A DNA stretch of 64,000 bases from assembly GCF_900101995.1 (NCBI RefSeq), contig NZ_FNAS01000002.1, positions 62,001-126,000 on the forward strand. Reading direction: 5' to 3'. This DNA is from Riemerella columbipharyngis (GTDB lineage Bacteria > Bacteroidota > Bacteroidia > Flavobacteriales > Weeksellaceae). The translations under genes and the position numbers were made by a program. Below the pieces are notes generated by a model. It saw only the letters and a list, made by a program, of their open reading frames with translations, did not search any database and was not told where the DNA came from. This document shows positions 15,275-24,451 of this stretch, in pieces (position 1 is the stretch's first letter; the number at the start of each line of letters is the position of its first letter).

Positions 15275-16270
15275 TTAGTTTACTAATTCTATTTTGTTTT
15301 CTCCTTTCACTATTTCTCCTATCACATAGGCATCATCTAATAATCTCAATACAGTTTGTACATCTTCTTCCGCTACCACTACTACCATCCCCACTCCCAT
15401 ATTAAATGTACCGTACATCTCCATTCTATCTATGTTTCCTCTCTTCTCAAGCTCTAACATTATCTCTGGAATTTTAATCTTATACGTATCTATTTTGGCA
15501 CATAGTCCATTTGGGATAATTCTCGGCACATTCTCTATGAGACCTCCTCCTGTAATATGGGCAATTCCTTTCAATTCTATTTCTTTCATCAGCCGATGAA
15601 CCGATTGGTAATACAACTTTGTAGGAACCAAAAGCGTCTCGTAGAGTGGTTTTTCGTTAAATATTTCTTGAAAATCCGTAAACACTTTTCTCACTAAAGA
15701 AAATCCATTTGAGTGAAATCCAGAGCTTGGTAAAGCTACTATTTTTTGTCCATCAACAATTTTGGAGCCATCTATTATTTTGTCTTTTTCTACCACTCCT
15801 ACACAAAAACCTGCCACATCATAATCCCCTACTTGGTACATACCGGGCATTTCTGCTGTTTCTCCTCCTATCAAAGCACAATAATTGTCCTTACAAGCCT
15901 TCACCATACCCAGCACTATCTCTGCAGCTACATCAGCATCTAATTTTCCACACGCCAAATAATCCAAAAAGAAAAGCGGCTGCGCCCCATGACAAAGAAT
16001 ATCGTTGGCACACATAGCAAAACAATCTATTCCGATAGAACTATACTGGCGGGTATCCAAAGCGATTTTAAGCTTAGTTCCTACCCCATCGGTACCACTT
16101 ACCAAAACAGGATTTTTATAACCGGAAATATCATAGAAAGCCCCGAAACTTCCAAGATTATTCAAGACATTAGCATTGTGAGTATCGGCTACGGCAGCTT
16201 TTATTTTATCTACTGTTTTATAGCCTTCTTCTTTATCCACCCCTGCAGATTTGTAAGTATTGTTACTCAT
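15275..16270 (-). CDS. purM: Phosphoribosylformylglycinamidine cyclo-ligase PurM
   Basis: The 331-residue AIR synthase closes the imidazole ring in an ATP-dependent step. Visible motifs are SGTDGVGTKLK, IGIDCFAMCANDILCHGAQPLFFLDY, ALIGGETAEMPGMY and the ITGGGL loop. It is followed at once by purN. Upstream there is a 960-base gap where purF would normally be adjacent. Confidence 0.95.
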   Translation of the reverse strand: MSNNTYKSAGVDKEEGYKTVDKIKAAVADTHNANVLNNLGSFGAFYDISGYKNPVLVSGTDGVGTKLKIALDTRQYSSIGIDCFAMCANDILCHGAQPLFFLDYLACGKLDADVAAEIVLGMVKACKDNYCALIGGETAEMPGMYQVGDYDVAGFCVGVVEKDKIIDGSKIVDGQKIVALPSSGFHSNGFSLVRKVFTDFQEIFNEKPLYETLLVPTKLYYQSVHRLMKEIELKGIAHITGGGLIENVPRIIPNGLCAKIDTYKIKIPEIMLELEKRGNIDRMEMYGTFNMGVGMVVVVAEEDVQTVLRLLDDAYVIGEIVKGENKIELVN

Positions 16271-17192
16271 TGTTTTATTTATTAGAACATTAACACAAAA
16301 AAGAAAGTCAAAAAAATTTTATCGAGAGAACATTAAATTATGCTAAATCTATAAATTCTTTTTCTTCACTTTCACAGATGCACAAAAGTAAAAAATTAAA
16401 TGGAATTTTATCTCATAAAATTTATGTTTTTTTTCAGCTAACTCTTCATATATTCATTCCATCTCTTTTTTCTTTATTAAAAAGAATTCATTATTAAATT
16501 GAACTTAAGTTTCAAAATAATTTCTTATATATTCCAACAAAAGGATATGATACCCAACAACTTTAGCAAATGCTTCAGAAGTTGCAGTGAATTCGAACAG
16601 CAAAATTGCCAATGAACTTCTAAAAAAGATTAGGTATTATACACAACGAATAACTGTTCTGATATCCATTACTCTTACCTTAAATACAACTTAGTTCAAT
16701 TTTAAATAATAATTATTTAATATACTTATTAGAACTTAACTTTAGATTATTAAAATTCAACTTTAGATAGTGATTATAAAAAAACTACTATTTTATGACT
16801 TATCTTCCAATTTATTTCCAGTGGTAAAACAGTAAAAATACTCCCAGCAAAAAAAATCCTATCATTGCAATTATAAAGATCTTACTTTAAGTCAATATTA
16901 ACAATAAATATCAATATAAGTTGTGTAATTATAACAATTAAAGAAACTAAATCCATTATTTTGAAAATTATTTTTTTAAAAAAAATACCCAGTTTTGAAT
17001 ATTTTTCATAGAGCACACTGTTCTATACCCATATACACCATTGATATTTTTAGGAGGATAAAAATAGAATAAAGTGGGTATTATGATTATAAAAAATCAA
17101 ATACCAAAATTGAAATAATTTCTTTTGACATAATTAAATATGATGACAGAATACTCAAAATTAAATCATTTTTATTTATCGGAGTGAAATTA
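16271..17192 (-). other. Long intergenic gap inside the purine cluster
   Basis: About 920 bases of AT-rich sequence separate purF from purM, unusual inside a purine operon. A minus-strand -7 box TACTTTTG (16383-16390) suggests purM has its own promoter. Two short minus-strand hydrophobic frames, 16882-16956 (MDLVSLIVIITQLILIF...) and 16812-16865 (MIGFFLLGVFLLFYHWK), could be parts of one broken two-helix membrane peptide. No other gene was seen. Confidence 0.5.
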
Positions 17193-17193
17193 A

Positions 17194-17225
17194 AAGGACA
17201 TAGATAGATTAAAATCTACGCCCTT
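17194..17225 (-). terminator. Terminator after purF
   Basis: AAGGACATAGAT (17194-17205) pairs with ATCTACGCCCTT (17214-17225) with two G-U pairs; on the minus strand it runs into TTTTAATTT. It separates purF from the downstream gap and purM. Confidence 0.6.
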
Positions 17226-17230
17226 CTTTT

Positions 17231-18715
17231 TTATTTCATCTCGTCCAGATAAGGAACGGGATACTTTTCCGTAAAACAACCAAAACAATGTTTATCCGAA
17301 CCTAATATCTCCATTAAACTTTTCATACTCAAAAACTCCAACGAATCTACGCCCAAGTATTTTGTAAGTTCCTTAAGGGACATATTAGCCGATATTAAAT
17401 CGTCTTTAGTCGGGGTGTCTATACCTAAATAGCACGGGGCTATTATCGGTGGGGAAACGCTTCGGAAGTGGATTTCTTTCACGCCCGCATCTTTTAATAT
17501 CTTCACCAGGCGCTTAGAGGTAGTCCCTCGAACAATAGAATCGTCAATGATAACCACCCTCTTGTCCTTAATTTCCGAAATAATAGGATTTAGTTTTAGA
17601 TTGACGATTCGTTCTCTCATTTCTTGTGTCGGTACGATGAACGAACGCCCTATATATCTGTTTTTTATCAATACCGGGCGAAATGGTATCCCCGATGCTT
17701 TGGAAAACCCAATAGCCGCAGGCACACCGGAATCCGGAACACCTATCACGATGTCGGCTTCCACAGGAGCTTGCTCCCAAATTTTCTCTCCGGATTTCTC
17801 CCTAATCTCATGGACATTGATATGCTCCATCTCCGTATCGGGACGGGCAAAATATATATATTCAAAGGCACAAATATGCCTCACACAATCATCTTTTACC
17901 AAGTAAGATTTTAGTCCTTCTTCATTTGTACTGGTATAAACAATTTCTCCCGGAGCTATATCTCTGATATACTTTGCACCTACTGCATCCAAAGCACAAG
18001 TTTCGGAAGCCACAGCAAAGGTTTTGTCATCTATACTTCCTAAAACCAAAGGGCGGATGCCATGAAAATCTCTAAATGCGAAAAATTTATTCCGTGTCAT
18101 TCCCACTACCGAGTAAGCACCCTGAATGCGGCTCATAGCAGCTTTGATGGCACCTCTAAGTCCCAAATCCAAGTTTTTCTGCAAAAGCCGTAGTATCACT
18201 TCCGAATCCGAAGTTGCTTTGAAAACCACGCCTTCCTCTTCCAGCTCTTTTCTCAATTGTCTTGCATTGGTAAGGTTGCCATTATGAGCTATAGAAAGAA
18301 TGATTTGATCATATTCGTTTTTAGCGAAAAACGGCTGGTAATTGTATTTTTTCTTATCACCTGCCGTTGTATATCTCGTGTGCCCTATGACACTGTTTCC
18401 CATAAAAGCCTCTGGTTCATTGATCTCTTTGTAAACATCCAAAACCAGTCCTTCGTCTTTTATGTTGTTGATTTTTCCGTTTTTGCTTACCGAGATACCA
18501 CACGCCTCCTGCCCCCTGTGTTGCAGAGCAAAAAGACCAAACTGAGACAGAGAAAAAGTATCTAAATTATTTTCGGAATAAAGCCCGAAAATACCGCATT
18601 CCTCCGCAGGTGCATCTATTTGTTCCTCTTTTTGGGTTCTGAAAAGGTTTCTTCCGTAAGCACGATTTTTGAATTGTTTTAAATACTCTTCTCTGTACTG
18701 TTCTAATTTTTTCAT
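17231..18715 (-). CDS. purF: Amidophosphoribosyltransferase PurF
   Basis: The 494-residue enzyme commits PRPP and glutamine to purine synthesis. The N-terminal nucleophile cysteine is C40 in EECGIFGLY, so about 39 residues form a propeptide. LQHRGQEACG and SIAHNGNLTN mark the glutaminase domain, and VVIIDDSIVRGTT is the PRPP loop. It follows purC by 28 bases and ends at a terminator; AMP/GMP feedback is known for the family. Confidence 0.95.
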   Translation of the reverse strand: MKKLEQYREEYLKQFKNRAYGRNLFRTQKEEQIDAPAEECGIFGLYSENNLDTFSLSQFGLFALQHRGQEACGISVSKNGKINNIKDEGLVLDVYKEINEPEAFMGNSVIGHTRYTTAGDKKKYNYQPFFAKNEYDQIILSIAHNGNLTNARQLRKELEEEGVVFKATSDSEVILRLLQKNLDLGLRGAIKAAMSRIQGAYSVVGMTRNKFFAFRDFHGIRPLVLGSIDDKTFAVASETCALDAVGAKYIRDIAPGEIVYTSTNEEGLKSYLVKDDCVRHICAFEYIYFARPDTEMEHINVHEIREKSGEKIWEQAPVEADIVIGVPDSGVPAAIGFSKASGIPFRPVLIKNRYIGRSFIVPTQEMRERIVNLKLNPIISEIKDKRVVIIDDSIVRGTTSKRLVKILKDAGVKEIHFRSVSPPIIAPCYLGIDTPTKDDLISANMSLKELTKYLGVDSLEFLSMKSLMEILGSDKHCFGCFTEKYPVPYLDEMK

Positions 18716-18743
18716 TTTTTTACAATCCGAGAAAATAACTGAA

Positions 18744-19463
18744 TTATTCTAAAATAGTTTTTAGGCGGTTATAAATTTCCACATATGCTTCTGTAACCTC
18801 TCCCAAATCTCTTCTGAAACGGTCTTTGTCAAGTTTTTTCTTAGTATCCTTATCCCAAAGGCGGCAGGTATCAGGAGAAATTTCATCGGCAAGGATTATT
18901 TTGCCATCGGAGGTTTTTCCTAATTCAATTTTGAAATCCACCAAGATAATATTTACCTTGTCAAACAACTCTGTAAGGATATCGTTAATCTTCCTTGCCA
19001 AAGCATACATCTCTTTCAGCTCCTGCTCTGTAGCTGCACCGAGGAAAATAGCGTGGTAGTCGTTGATAAGCGGGTCTCCTAATTCGTCTTTTTTGTAGCA
19101 AATATCAAAAATAGTTACCGGTGATTTTATCCCTTCTTCTAATCCCAGACGCTTAGCCATACTTCCAGCAGAATAATTCCTTACCACAACTTCCAATGGA
19201 ATGATATTTACCTTTTTCACCAATTGCTCTCGCTCGTCTAACTGTTTAATAAAGTGCGTAGGCACCCCTTTTTGATTGAGGTATTTAAAAATTAAAGTAG
19301 TGATGGCATTATTCATCTCTCCTTTTTTGTCTACCTGGCCACGCTTTTGAGCATTAAAAGCTGTAGCATCATCCTTGAAACGAACAACCACCTCGTCCGC
19401 TTTCTCTGTAGCGAATACTTGTTTTGCCTTACCTTCGTAGAGCATTTCTCCTTTGTGACTCAT
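18744..19463 (-). CDS. purC: SAICAR synthase PurC
   Basis: The 239-residue ATP-dependent ligase joins aspartate to [13 protein letters not shown], the [13 protein letters not shown] stretch, [16 protein letters not shown] and [12 protein letters not shown] are diagnostic. It heads the purC-purF block and lies downstream of a good promoter. Confidence 0.95.
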   Translation of the reverse strand: MSHKGEMLYEGKAKQVFATEKADEVVVRFKDDATAFNAQKRGQVDKKGEMNNAITTLIFKYLNQKGVPTHFIKQLDEREQLVKKVNIIPLEVVVRNYSAGSMAKRLGLEEGIKSPVTIFDICYKKDELGDPLINDYHAIFLGAATEQELKEMYALARKINDILTELFDKVNIILVDFKIELGKTSDGKIILADEISPDTCRLWDKDTKKKLDKDRFRRDLGEVTEAYVEIYNRLKTILE

Positions 19464-19533
19464 TTTACTTAGTATTAAATTTAGTGTAATTCACTGATTT
19501 ACTTTAACTAAAACAGACTTTATTTTAGCTCCG

Positions 19534-19565
19534 TAAAGATACCTATTTTATCATCAATTATCAAA
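19534..19565 (-). promoter_or_regulatory. Promoter of purC
   Basis: On the minus strand TTTG (19562-19565), a 20-base spacer and TATCTTTA (19534-19541), one base from consensus. It drives purC-purF. No purine riboswitch was recognised in the leader of about 65 bases. Confidence 0.5.
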
Positions 19566-19760
19566 ATATTTTTTGCGGGAAATTAACATAAAATTTTCAC
19601 TGCCTTTTTTGTGGGGTAAAATTCAAGACAGATTGGTTAGAATTTATAATAACTTTTGAAAATAAAAAACACCACCGTACTGAACACAGCCCGCATTTTT
19701 ATTCGGTGTATCCCCCCCCTATTCAAAAGAATATGAGGCGAGGCATAAAATGAAAATTTG

Positions 19761-19768
19761 TACCTTTG
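19761..19768 (+). promoter_or_regulatory. -7 box before asparaginase
   Basis: TACCTTTG, a perfect -7 element. It overlaps the earliest possible start codon, so the longer reading frame cannot be used from this promoter. Confidence 0.5.
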
Positions 19769-19849
19769 CTTATCGAGTTAATGCAAGAAAAAAAACTTCT
19801 AATTTGCCTTAAACTTAATTTGGTATTTATAAAAGAAATCTATACTGTA

Positions 19850-20866
19850 ATGAAAAAGAAAGTTTTGCTAATCTATACGGGAGGGACTATCGGAATGGAA
19901 AAAAATTACGATACGGGCAGCCTTCAGCCATTCGATTTTGAAAATATTTTTAATAAAATCCCGGAGCTAAACCTTTTGGAATGCGAGCTTAGTATTAAGT
20001 CTTTCGATACTCCCGTCGATTCTTCGGATATGGCATTGAAACAATGGCAGCTTATCGCCCAAATAATTAACGATGCTTATTACAGTTTTGATGGATTTTT
20101 GATTCTACACGGTACGGATACTATGTCTTATACCGCTTCTGCTCTAAGCTTTATGTTGAAAGGATTGAGCAAGCCCGTCATTTTAACAGGCTCCCAGCTT
20201 CCTATAGGAGACCTGAGGACAGATGCCAAAGAAAATCTGCTCACGAGCTTATACTATGCCAGTCTGTATAATGATAATGAACCCGTGATACAAGAAGTTG
20301 CCATATATTTTGAATACAAACTATTGAGAGGAAACAGAACATTAAAGTATTCCGCAGAATTTTTTGACGCCTACCAAAGCCCCAACTATCCCATATTGGG
20401 ACAATCCGGCGTACATCTAAACATAGATAGAGAAGTCTTGTTGAGACCAAAAGACAGGAGATTTCAAGTAGACTTACATCTGTCGGAAAAAGTATTGTTT
20501 TGGCGTATATTCCCTGGTATGGATTGGCAGTTCTTCCCTCATAATGCTGATTTCAAAGTGCTTATTCTACAAGTCTTCGGCTCGGGAACTATTTTTAATA
20601 ATGAAAAAACCAAACAGACCCTAAAACAACTGAGGAATAAAGGTATAGAAATCGTCGTGATAAGCCAATGCGTTTCCGGAGAAATAGCCTTTGGTAAATA
20701 CGAAAATAGTAATATTTTTAGAGAGATAGGGGCTGTAAATGGCAGAGATATCACAGCAGAAAGTGCCATCACCAAAGCAATGCACCTAATAGAAAACCCT
20801 AATTACGACAAGCCTTTCAGAGAAATGTTTACAACAGATATTTGCGGAGAGATAAGCACAGACTAA
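19850..20866 (+). CDS. ansA: Type I (cytoplasmic) L-asparaginase
   Basis: About 338 residues from MKKKVLLIYTGGTIGM, the start usual for the family and the one compatible with the promoter. It hydrolyses asparagine to aspartate and ammonia. Active-site elements are the TGGTIGM threonine, DSSDM, HGTDTMSYTASALSFM and the LRTDAKENLL lysine. No signal peptide, so cytoplasmic. It converges on ychF across a hairpin. Confidence 0.9.
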   Translation: MKKKVLLIYTGGTIGMEKNYDTGSLQPFDFENIFNKIPELNLLECELSIKSFDTPVDSSDMALKQWQLIAQIINDAYYSFDGFLILHGTDTMSYTASALSFMLKGLSKPVILTGSQLPIGDLRTDAKENLLTSLYYASLYNDNEPVIQEVAIYFEYKLLRGNRTLKYSAEFFDAYQSPNYPILGQSGVHLNIDREVLLRPKDRRFQVDLHLSEKVLFWRIFPGMDWQFFPHNADFKVLILQVFGSGTIFNNEKTKQTLKQLRNKGIEIVVISQCVSGEIAFGKYENSNIFREIGAVNGRDITAESAITKAMHLIENPNYDKPFREMFTTDICGEISTD

Positions 20867-20885
20867 TAATTCCTATATTAGTCTG
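20859..20885. terminator. Terminator between asparaginase and ychF
   Basis: CAGACTAATA (20859-20868) pairs perfectly with TATTAGTCTG (20876-20885); the asparaginase stop lies in the left arm. It could serve both convergent genes. Confidence 0.65.
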
Positions 20886-20897
20886 GCTATAAAAGTT

Positions 20898-21989
20898 TTA
20901 TACATTAAATCTAAAGTGTATTATATCGCCGTCTTGAACCACATATTCCTTACCCTCTACAGAAAGTTTTCCGGCTTCTTTTACTTTCGCTTCAGAGCCA
21001 TAGTTTACAAAATCATCATATTTTATTACCTCTGCACGGATAAACCCTTTCTCAAAATCGGTATGGATAACGCCCGCTGCCTGTGGTGCCGTCCAGCCTT
21101 TCTCAATCGTCCAAGCGCGAACTTCCTTCACTCCCGCAGTGAAATATGTCTGTAGTTTCAGTAATTCGTAAGCCTTTCTGATAAGCCTATTCACGCCCGG
21201 CTCTTCCAAACCCAACTCATCTAAAAAGAGCTGTCTCTCTTCGTAAGTTTCCAGCTCGTTGATATCGGCTTCTATTTGTGCGGCAAGAGCAATGACTTCG
21301 GCACCTTCTTTTTTTGCCATTTCTTCTACTTTCTCTATCCAAGGATTTCCTGCTTTTATAGAATTTTCATCAATATTACAAACATAAAGAATTGGTTTTT
21401 TGGTCAGAAGATGTATTTCATCAATAATAGGTTTGGTAAGATCGTCTGTTTCAAATTCTCTGGCATTCCTCCCGCTTTCTACAAATTCCAAGATAGATTT
21501 TAGTGTTTCATACTTCTGAATATCCTCCTTTTTACCGGATTTTATAAACTTTTTAGCTTTTTCGGCTGCCTTAGTCAAGGTCTCTATATCCTTAAGCTGA
21601 AGTTCTATGTCTATAATCTCTTTATCCCTGATAGGATCTACCGAACCTTCTACATGGACGATATTTCCGTTTTCAAAGCATCTGAGTACATGGATAATCG
21701 CCTCACATTCGCGTATATTTGCAAGAAACTGGTTGCCAAGACCTTCTCCTTTACTCGCTCCCTTTACCAATCCGGCAATATCCACAATTTCCACTACCGC
21801 AGGAAGTACCCGCTCCGGCTTTACCAAACTTTCCAATACATTAAGACGAGGGTCCGGTACAGAAACAGTACCCAGATTAGGTTCTATGGTGCAAAAAGGA
21901 TAGTTTGCAGACTGAGCTTTCGCATTACTAAGACAATTGAACAAAGTTGATTTCCCTACATTAGGTAGTCCCACGATTCCACATTTCAT
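20898..21989 (-). CDS. ychF: Ribosome-binding ATPase YchF
   Basis: The 363-residue Obg-family ATPase begins GIVGLPNVGKSTLF (P-loop), has DIAGLVKGASKGEGLG (G2/G3) and the altered nucleotide-base motif NIDE instead of NKxD, which gives ATP rather than GTP preference. The C-terminal TGS domain ends in GDIIHFRFNV. It acts on ribosomes and in stress responses in other bacteria. Length is typical. Confidence 0.95.
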   Translation of the reverse strand: MKCGIVGLPNVGKSTLFNCLSNAKAQSANYPFCTIEPNLGTVSVPDPRLNVLESLVKPERVLPAVVEIVDIAGLVKGASKGEGLGNQFLANIRECEAIIHVLRCFENGNIVHVEGSVDPIRDKEIIDIELQLKDIETLTKAAEKAKKFIKSGKKEDIQKYETLKSILEFVESGRNAREFETDDLTKPIIDEIHLLTKKPILYVCNIDENSIKAGNPWIEKVEEMAKKEGAEVIALAAQIEADINELETYEERQLFLDELGLEEPGVNRLIRKAYELLKLQTYFTAGVKEVRAWTIEKGWTAPQAAGVIHTDFEKGFIRAEVIKYDDFVNYGSEAKVKEAGKLSVEGKEYVVQDGDIIHFRFNV

Positions 21990-22096
21990 ACTTTAATAAG
22001 TTTATAAAATTGAGGCACAAAGATAGTATTTTTATTTGAGAACACTAAATCTCTTCTCCATCCGAATTCATTCACCGATTTTGTGAAATAAAAATC

Positions 22097-22705
22097 CTAA
22101 CGGAACATCTTGAAAAAAGTATTGAGTACTATTTGAATATTCTGAAATGTCTTAGGAAAAATATGGTATTGTACCTCAGAAAAAGATTTCCAAGCAACAT
22201 CCGTAATTCCTTCTTCTGCCTGTGGTATCAGCTTATCACTAAATTCCGTATTCATAAGATACCAATATGTCTTTTTGAGAATTTTCTTATCTTTTTTATT
22301 GATATAAATATGATAAGTAGTCTCCACTAGCTCTGAAATTTTTAAGCCGTTAACTCCCGTTTCTTCCTCCACTTCTCGTTTTGCACCTTTTTTGGGCGTT
22401 TCGCCTTTTTCCAGCTTTCCTTTAGGCAAATCCCATCTTCCTAATCTGTGGATAAACAATATTTCTTTTTTAGAATTAAGCACCACCCCGCCGGCAGCCT
22501 CTATTATTTTGAACATTGCCTGAAAGTTTTCCCAGATCAAATCCAAATTTTCTCCATAAACTCCGACTTCGGATATAGAAACCCTTTCTATATACTCTAT
22601 CGCCTTCTCCAAAGAGGCTGCACCCGTATAAGGAATATCTCTTTGCAAATTCTGAGGCTTCTTACTTAGACAAATTTTTTTGTCATTAATAAAAACTTTA
22701 TACAT
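22097..22705 (-). CDS. Nudix hydrolase
   Basis: About 202 residues from MYKVFINDKK; the 29 codons before it are in a promoter region. The Nudix box GKLEKGETPKKGAKREVEEETG (about residues 113-134) is present, preceded by VVLNSKKEILFIHR. It cleaves an X-linked nucleoside diphosphate that cannot be named. It shares a divergent promoter region of about 30 bases with the SRPBCC gene. Confidence 0.85.
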   Translation of the reverse strand: MYKVFINDKKICLSKKPQNLQRDIPYTGAASLEKAIEYIERVSISEVGVYGENLDLIWENFQAMFKIIEAAGGVVLNSKKEILFIHRLGRWDLPKGKLEKGETPKKGAKREVEEETGVNGLKISELVETTYHIYINKKDKKILKKTYWYLMNTEFSDKLIPQAEEGITDVAWKSFSEVQYHIFPKTFQNIQIVLNTFFKMFR

Positions 22706-22708
22706 TTG
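22679..22708 (+). promoter_or_regulatory. Promoter of the SRPBCC gene, inside the Nudix start
   Basis: TTTG (22679-22682), 18-base spacer and TACATTTG (22701-22708). The -7 box overlaps the Nudix start codon on the other strand, so this gene's promoter lies within its neighbour's coding sequence. Confidence 0.65.
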
Positions 22709-22724
22709 TATCTGAATTATAAAA

Positions 22725-22732
22725 CAAAAATA
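22725..22732 (-). promoter_or_regulatory. -7 box of the Nudix gene
   Basis: Minus-strand TATTTTTG, 20 bases before the Nudix ATG at 22705. The two divergent promoters overlap and probably compete for polymerase. Confidence 0.5.
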
Positions 22733-22736
22733 AGAA

Positions 22737-23123
22737 ATGAATTTAGAAGGACGAAAAATTATTGTAAATAAATCGGCAAAAGAACTCACCAATATGCTGA
22801 AAAACTCGGAAGATTACAAAAATCTAATGCCGGAAGGTCTCCAAAAATTTGAATCTACAGGAGATGGTTTCAAATTCGGACTAAAAGGAATGCCAGAAAT
22901 TGCCCTAAAAATAGACGATGTGGACCAGCAAAGAGTTGTGCTAAAATCAGCTAGTTCCAGTTTGGATTTTTTCCTGACAGGAACTATGAATCCTATCAAT
23001 GAAAATCAAACAGAGGTACAGCTGCTTTTTGAAGGAAAATTCAATCCTTTCATCAAAATGATGGTAGAAAAACCATTGCAAAATTTCATCAATGCCCTAA
23101 CCGATAAAATAGAAAAAATATAA
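22737..23123 (+). CDS. SRPBCC-family protein
   Basis: The 128-residue protein shows the START/SRPBCC pattern: LEGRKIIVNKSAKELTNMLKNSEDY, an alternating beta sheet with GKFNPFIKMMVEKPLQNFINALTDKI as the closing helix. The family binds lipids or acts as an envelope-linked factor in relatives; here the ligand is unknown. From memory, related flavobacteria often have pyrE between this gene and the Nudix gene; pyrE is absent here. A terminator follows. Confidence 0.8.
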   Translation: MNLEGRKIIVNKSAKELTNMLKNSEDYKNLMPEGLQKFESTGDGFKFGLKGMPEIALKIDDVDQQRVVLKSASSSLDFFLTGTMNPINENQTEVQLLFEGKFNPFIKMMVEKPLQNFINALTDKIEKI

Positions 23124-23167
23124 CATTAGTAATATTTTTTTATTTAAAATATATTTTTGATGAATTA

Positions 23168-23195
23168 AAACCGCTTTATCCGGAGGCGGTTTATT
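23168..23195 (+). terminator. Terminator after the SRPBCC gene
   Basis: AAACCGC (23168-23174) pairs with GCGGTTT (23186-23192) around TTATCCGGAG, then a T-rich tail. Confidence 0.65.
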
Positions 23196-23739
23196 TATCA
23201 AAAAAATAATTACAATTCTAAAATTTACCTTCGCTCGATTTTAGATATATTTTGTCTTTTAACCTTGATTTAGCCGGCTAAATTTTCAAATATAATAAAA
23301 CACTATTTCAAAGCTATATAAAATTTTGAATAATAAAAGCATATGAATCAATGATTTAAGATCAAATCCTATCAATCAAATAAATTAAAAAGTAGTTTAA
23401 GTACGAATTTAAGTATTTGGGATATTGTTTTCTTTAGAATTTCGACTATCATTAGAGCATAGAATTGAAGAGTTTCATCAATAGTTTTTATTTACGTCTA
23501 CTGGCTTTTTACGTATGTTTTAAGGTATTTATTTGCATGAAGTGATTTATGCTTCTATTCTCTGTATTGTGGTCTATTAATTTTTTTTGATACCATAACT
23601 GGGAAAAGGCTCTTGTCGTCTGTATTTACCTACAATAATGAGCAAAGAAAATTAGTTTTGGTTTGGACTCTGGCTTTATAGGTCTGACTATATATTTTAT
23701 CTACGAATAACAGTATAGAACTTTGAAAGAAAATAACTT
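23196..23739. other. Gene-free stretch of 540 bases
   Basis: No complete gene seen. Short minus-strand pieces such as RAFSQLWYQKKLIDHNTENR look protein-like, but stops and frame changes interrupt them within 40 codons, so this may be a heavily decayed gene or transposon trace. Nothing can be named. Confidence 0.4.
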
Positions 23740-24357
23740 TTAACATCCAATAAAAATCAAAAGATTTCCTTCTTCATAAGAAACTGAAATAATATCATCT
23801 GTTGCCATATTTCTTGTTCCTAGTCTTTTGGTAATATCCAAATCTTCTCCACAAAGGCACCACTTCACACCTTTGCTTACGATATTTTTAGCATAAGGAA
23901 ACGGATACAACGAAATCATTTTTCCCTTTACGCCTTCTACAGAAAAATTTTTAGGAATAAAAAAATACCTTGAAAACTCATCATAAAAGATAATTTTCAT
24001 TAACTTTTTGAAATGATAAGCTACCGAGATATTTCCGAGAAAATGATCCTGTTCTCCTCCGCTTCCTCCCAAAACATCAACCTCTGCTATACCTCTATCC
24101 AAAAGAAGCTGAAGGGCTTTATGAAAATCTGTGAAATCTTGGTCAGGAGTATGTATGAATTTCCCATCAGACATCATCTCTTCGTCTGTAAAAGAATCAA
24201 AATCCCCGGATACGAAATCCAAATTTTGTATGGGAAAATCCAGTTCTTTCAGATAATGTAATGCTCCGTCTGTACAAACTATTACATCGTATTTATAAAT
24301 ATCTGGAATAGATTTGGGCGGAACTCCATTGATGAATAGCAAAGCTTTCTTACACAT
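23740..24357 (-). CDS. Thiamine pyrophosphokinase
   Basis: The 205-residue enzyme transfers pyrophosphate from ATP to thiamine to make TPP. Family features are IVCTDGALHYL, the SGDFDSF loop, TPDQDFTDFHKAL and GGSGGEQDHFLGNIS. The C-terminal beta domain binds thiamine in known structures. It allows direct use of salvaged thiamine; no thiamine transporter or TPP riboswitch is visible nearby. Confidence 0.88.
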   Translation of the reverse strand: MCKKALLFINGVPPKSIPDIYKYDVIVCTDGALHYLKELDFPIQNLDFVSGDFDSFTDEEMMSDGKFIHTPDQDFTDFHKALQLLLDRGIAEVDVLGGSGGEQDHFLGNISVAYHFKKLMKIIFYDEFSRYFFIPKNFSVEGVKGKMISLYPFPYAKNIVSKGVKWCLCGEDLDITKRLGTRNMATDDIISVSYEEGNLLIFIGC

Positions 24358-24451
24358 TAAATATAACTTTTAGATTACAATAACACCGTTAATTAAACAA
24401 ATATAATATTATCTCTCATAATCTTAGTTTTTTTTGCTAACTCTATAAAAT

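Noticed and set aside
19766-19849. Asparaginase starting at 19766
   Set aside because: That codon overlaps the -7 box TACCTTTG. The extension MLIELMQEKK is unlike the family, which starts at MKKKVLLIYTGGT.
23196-23739. A gene or transposase in the 540-base gap
   Set aside because: Protein-like pieces appear in three minus-strand frames but each is interrupted within about 40 codons and no family motif is recognisable.
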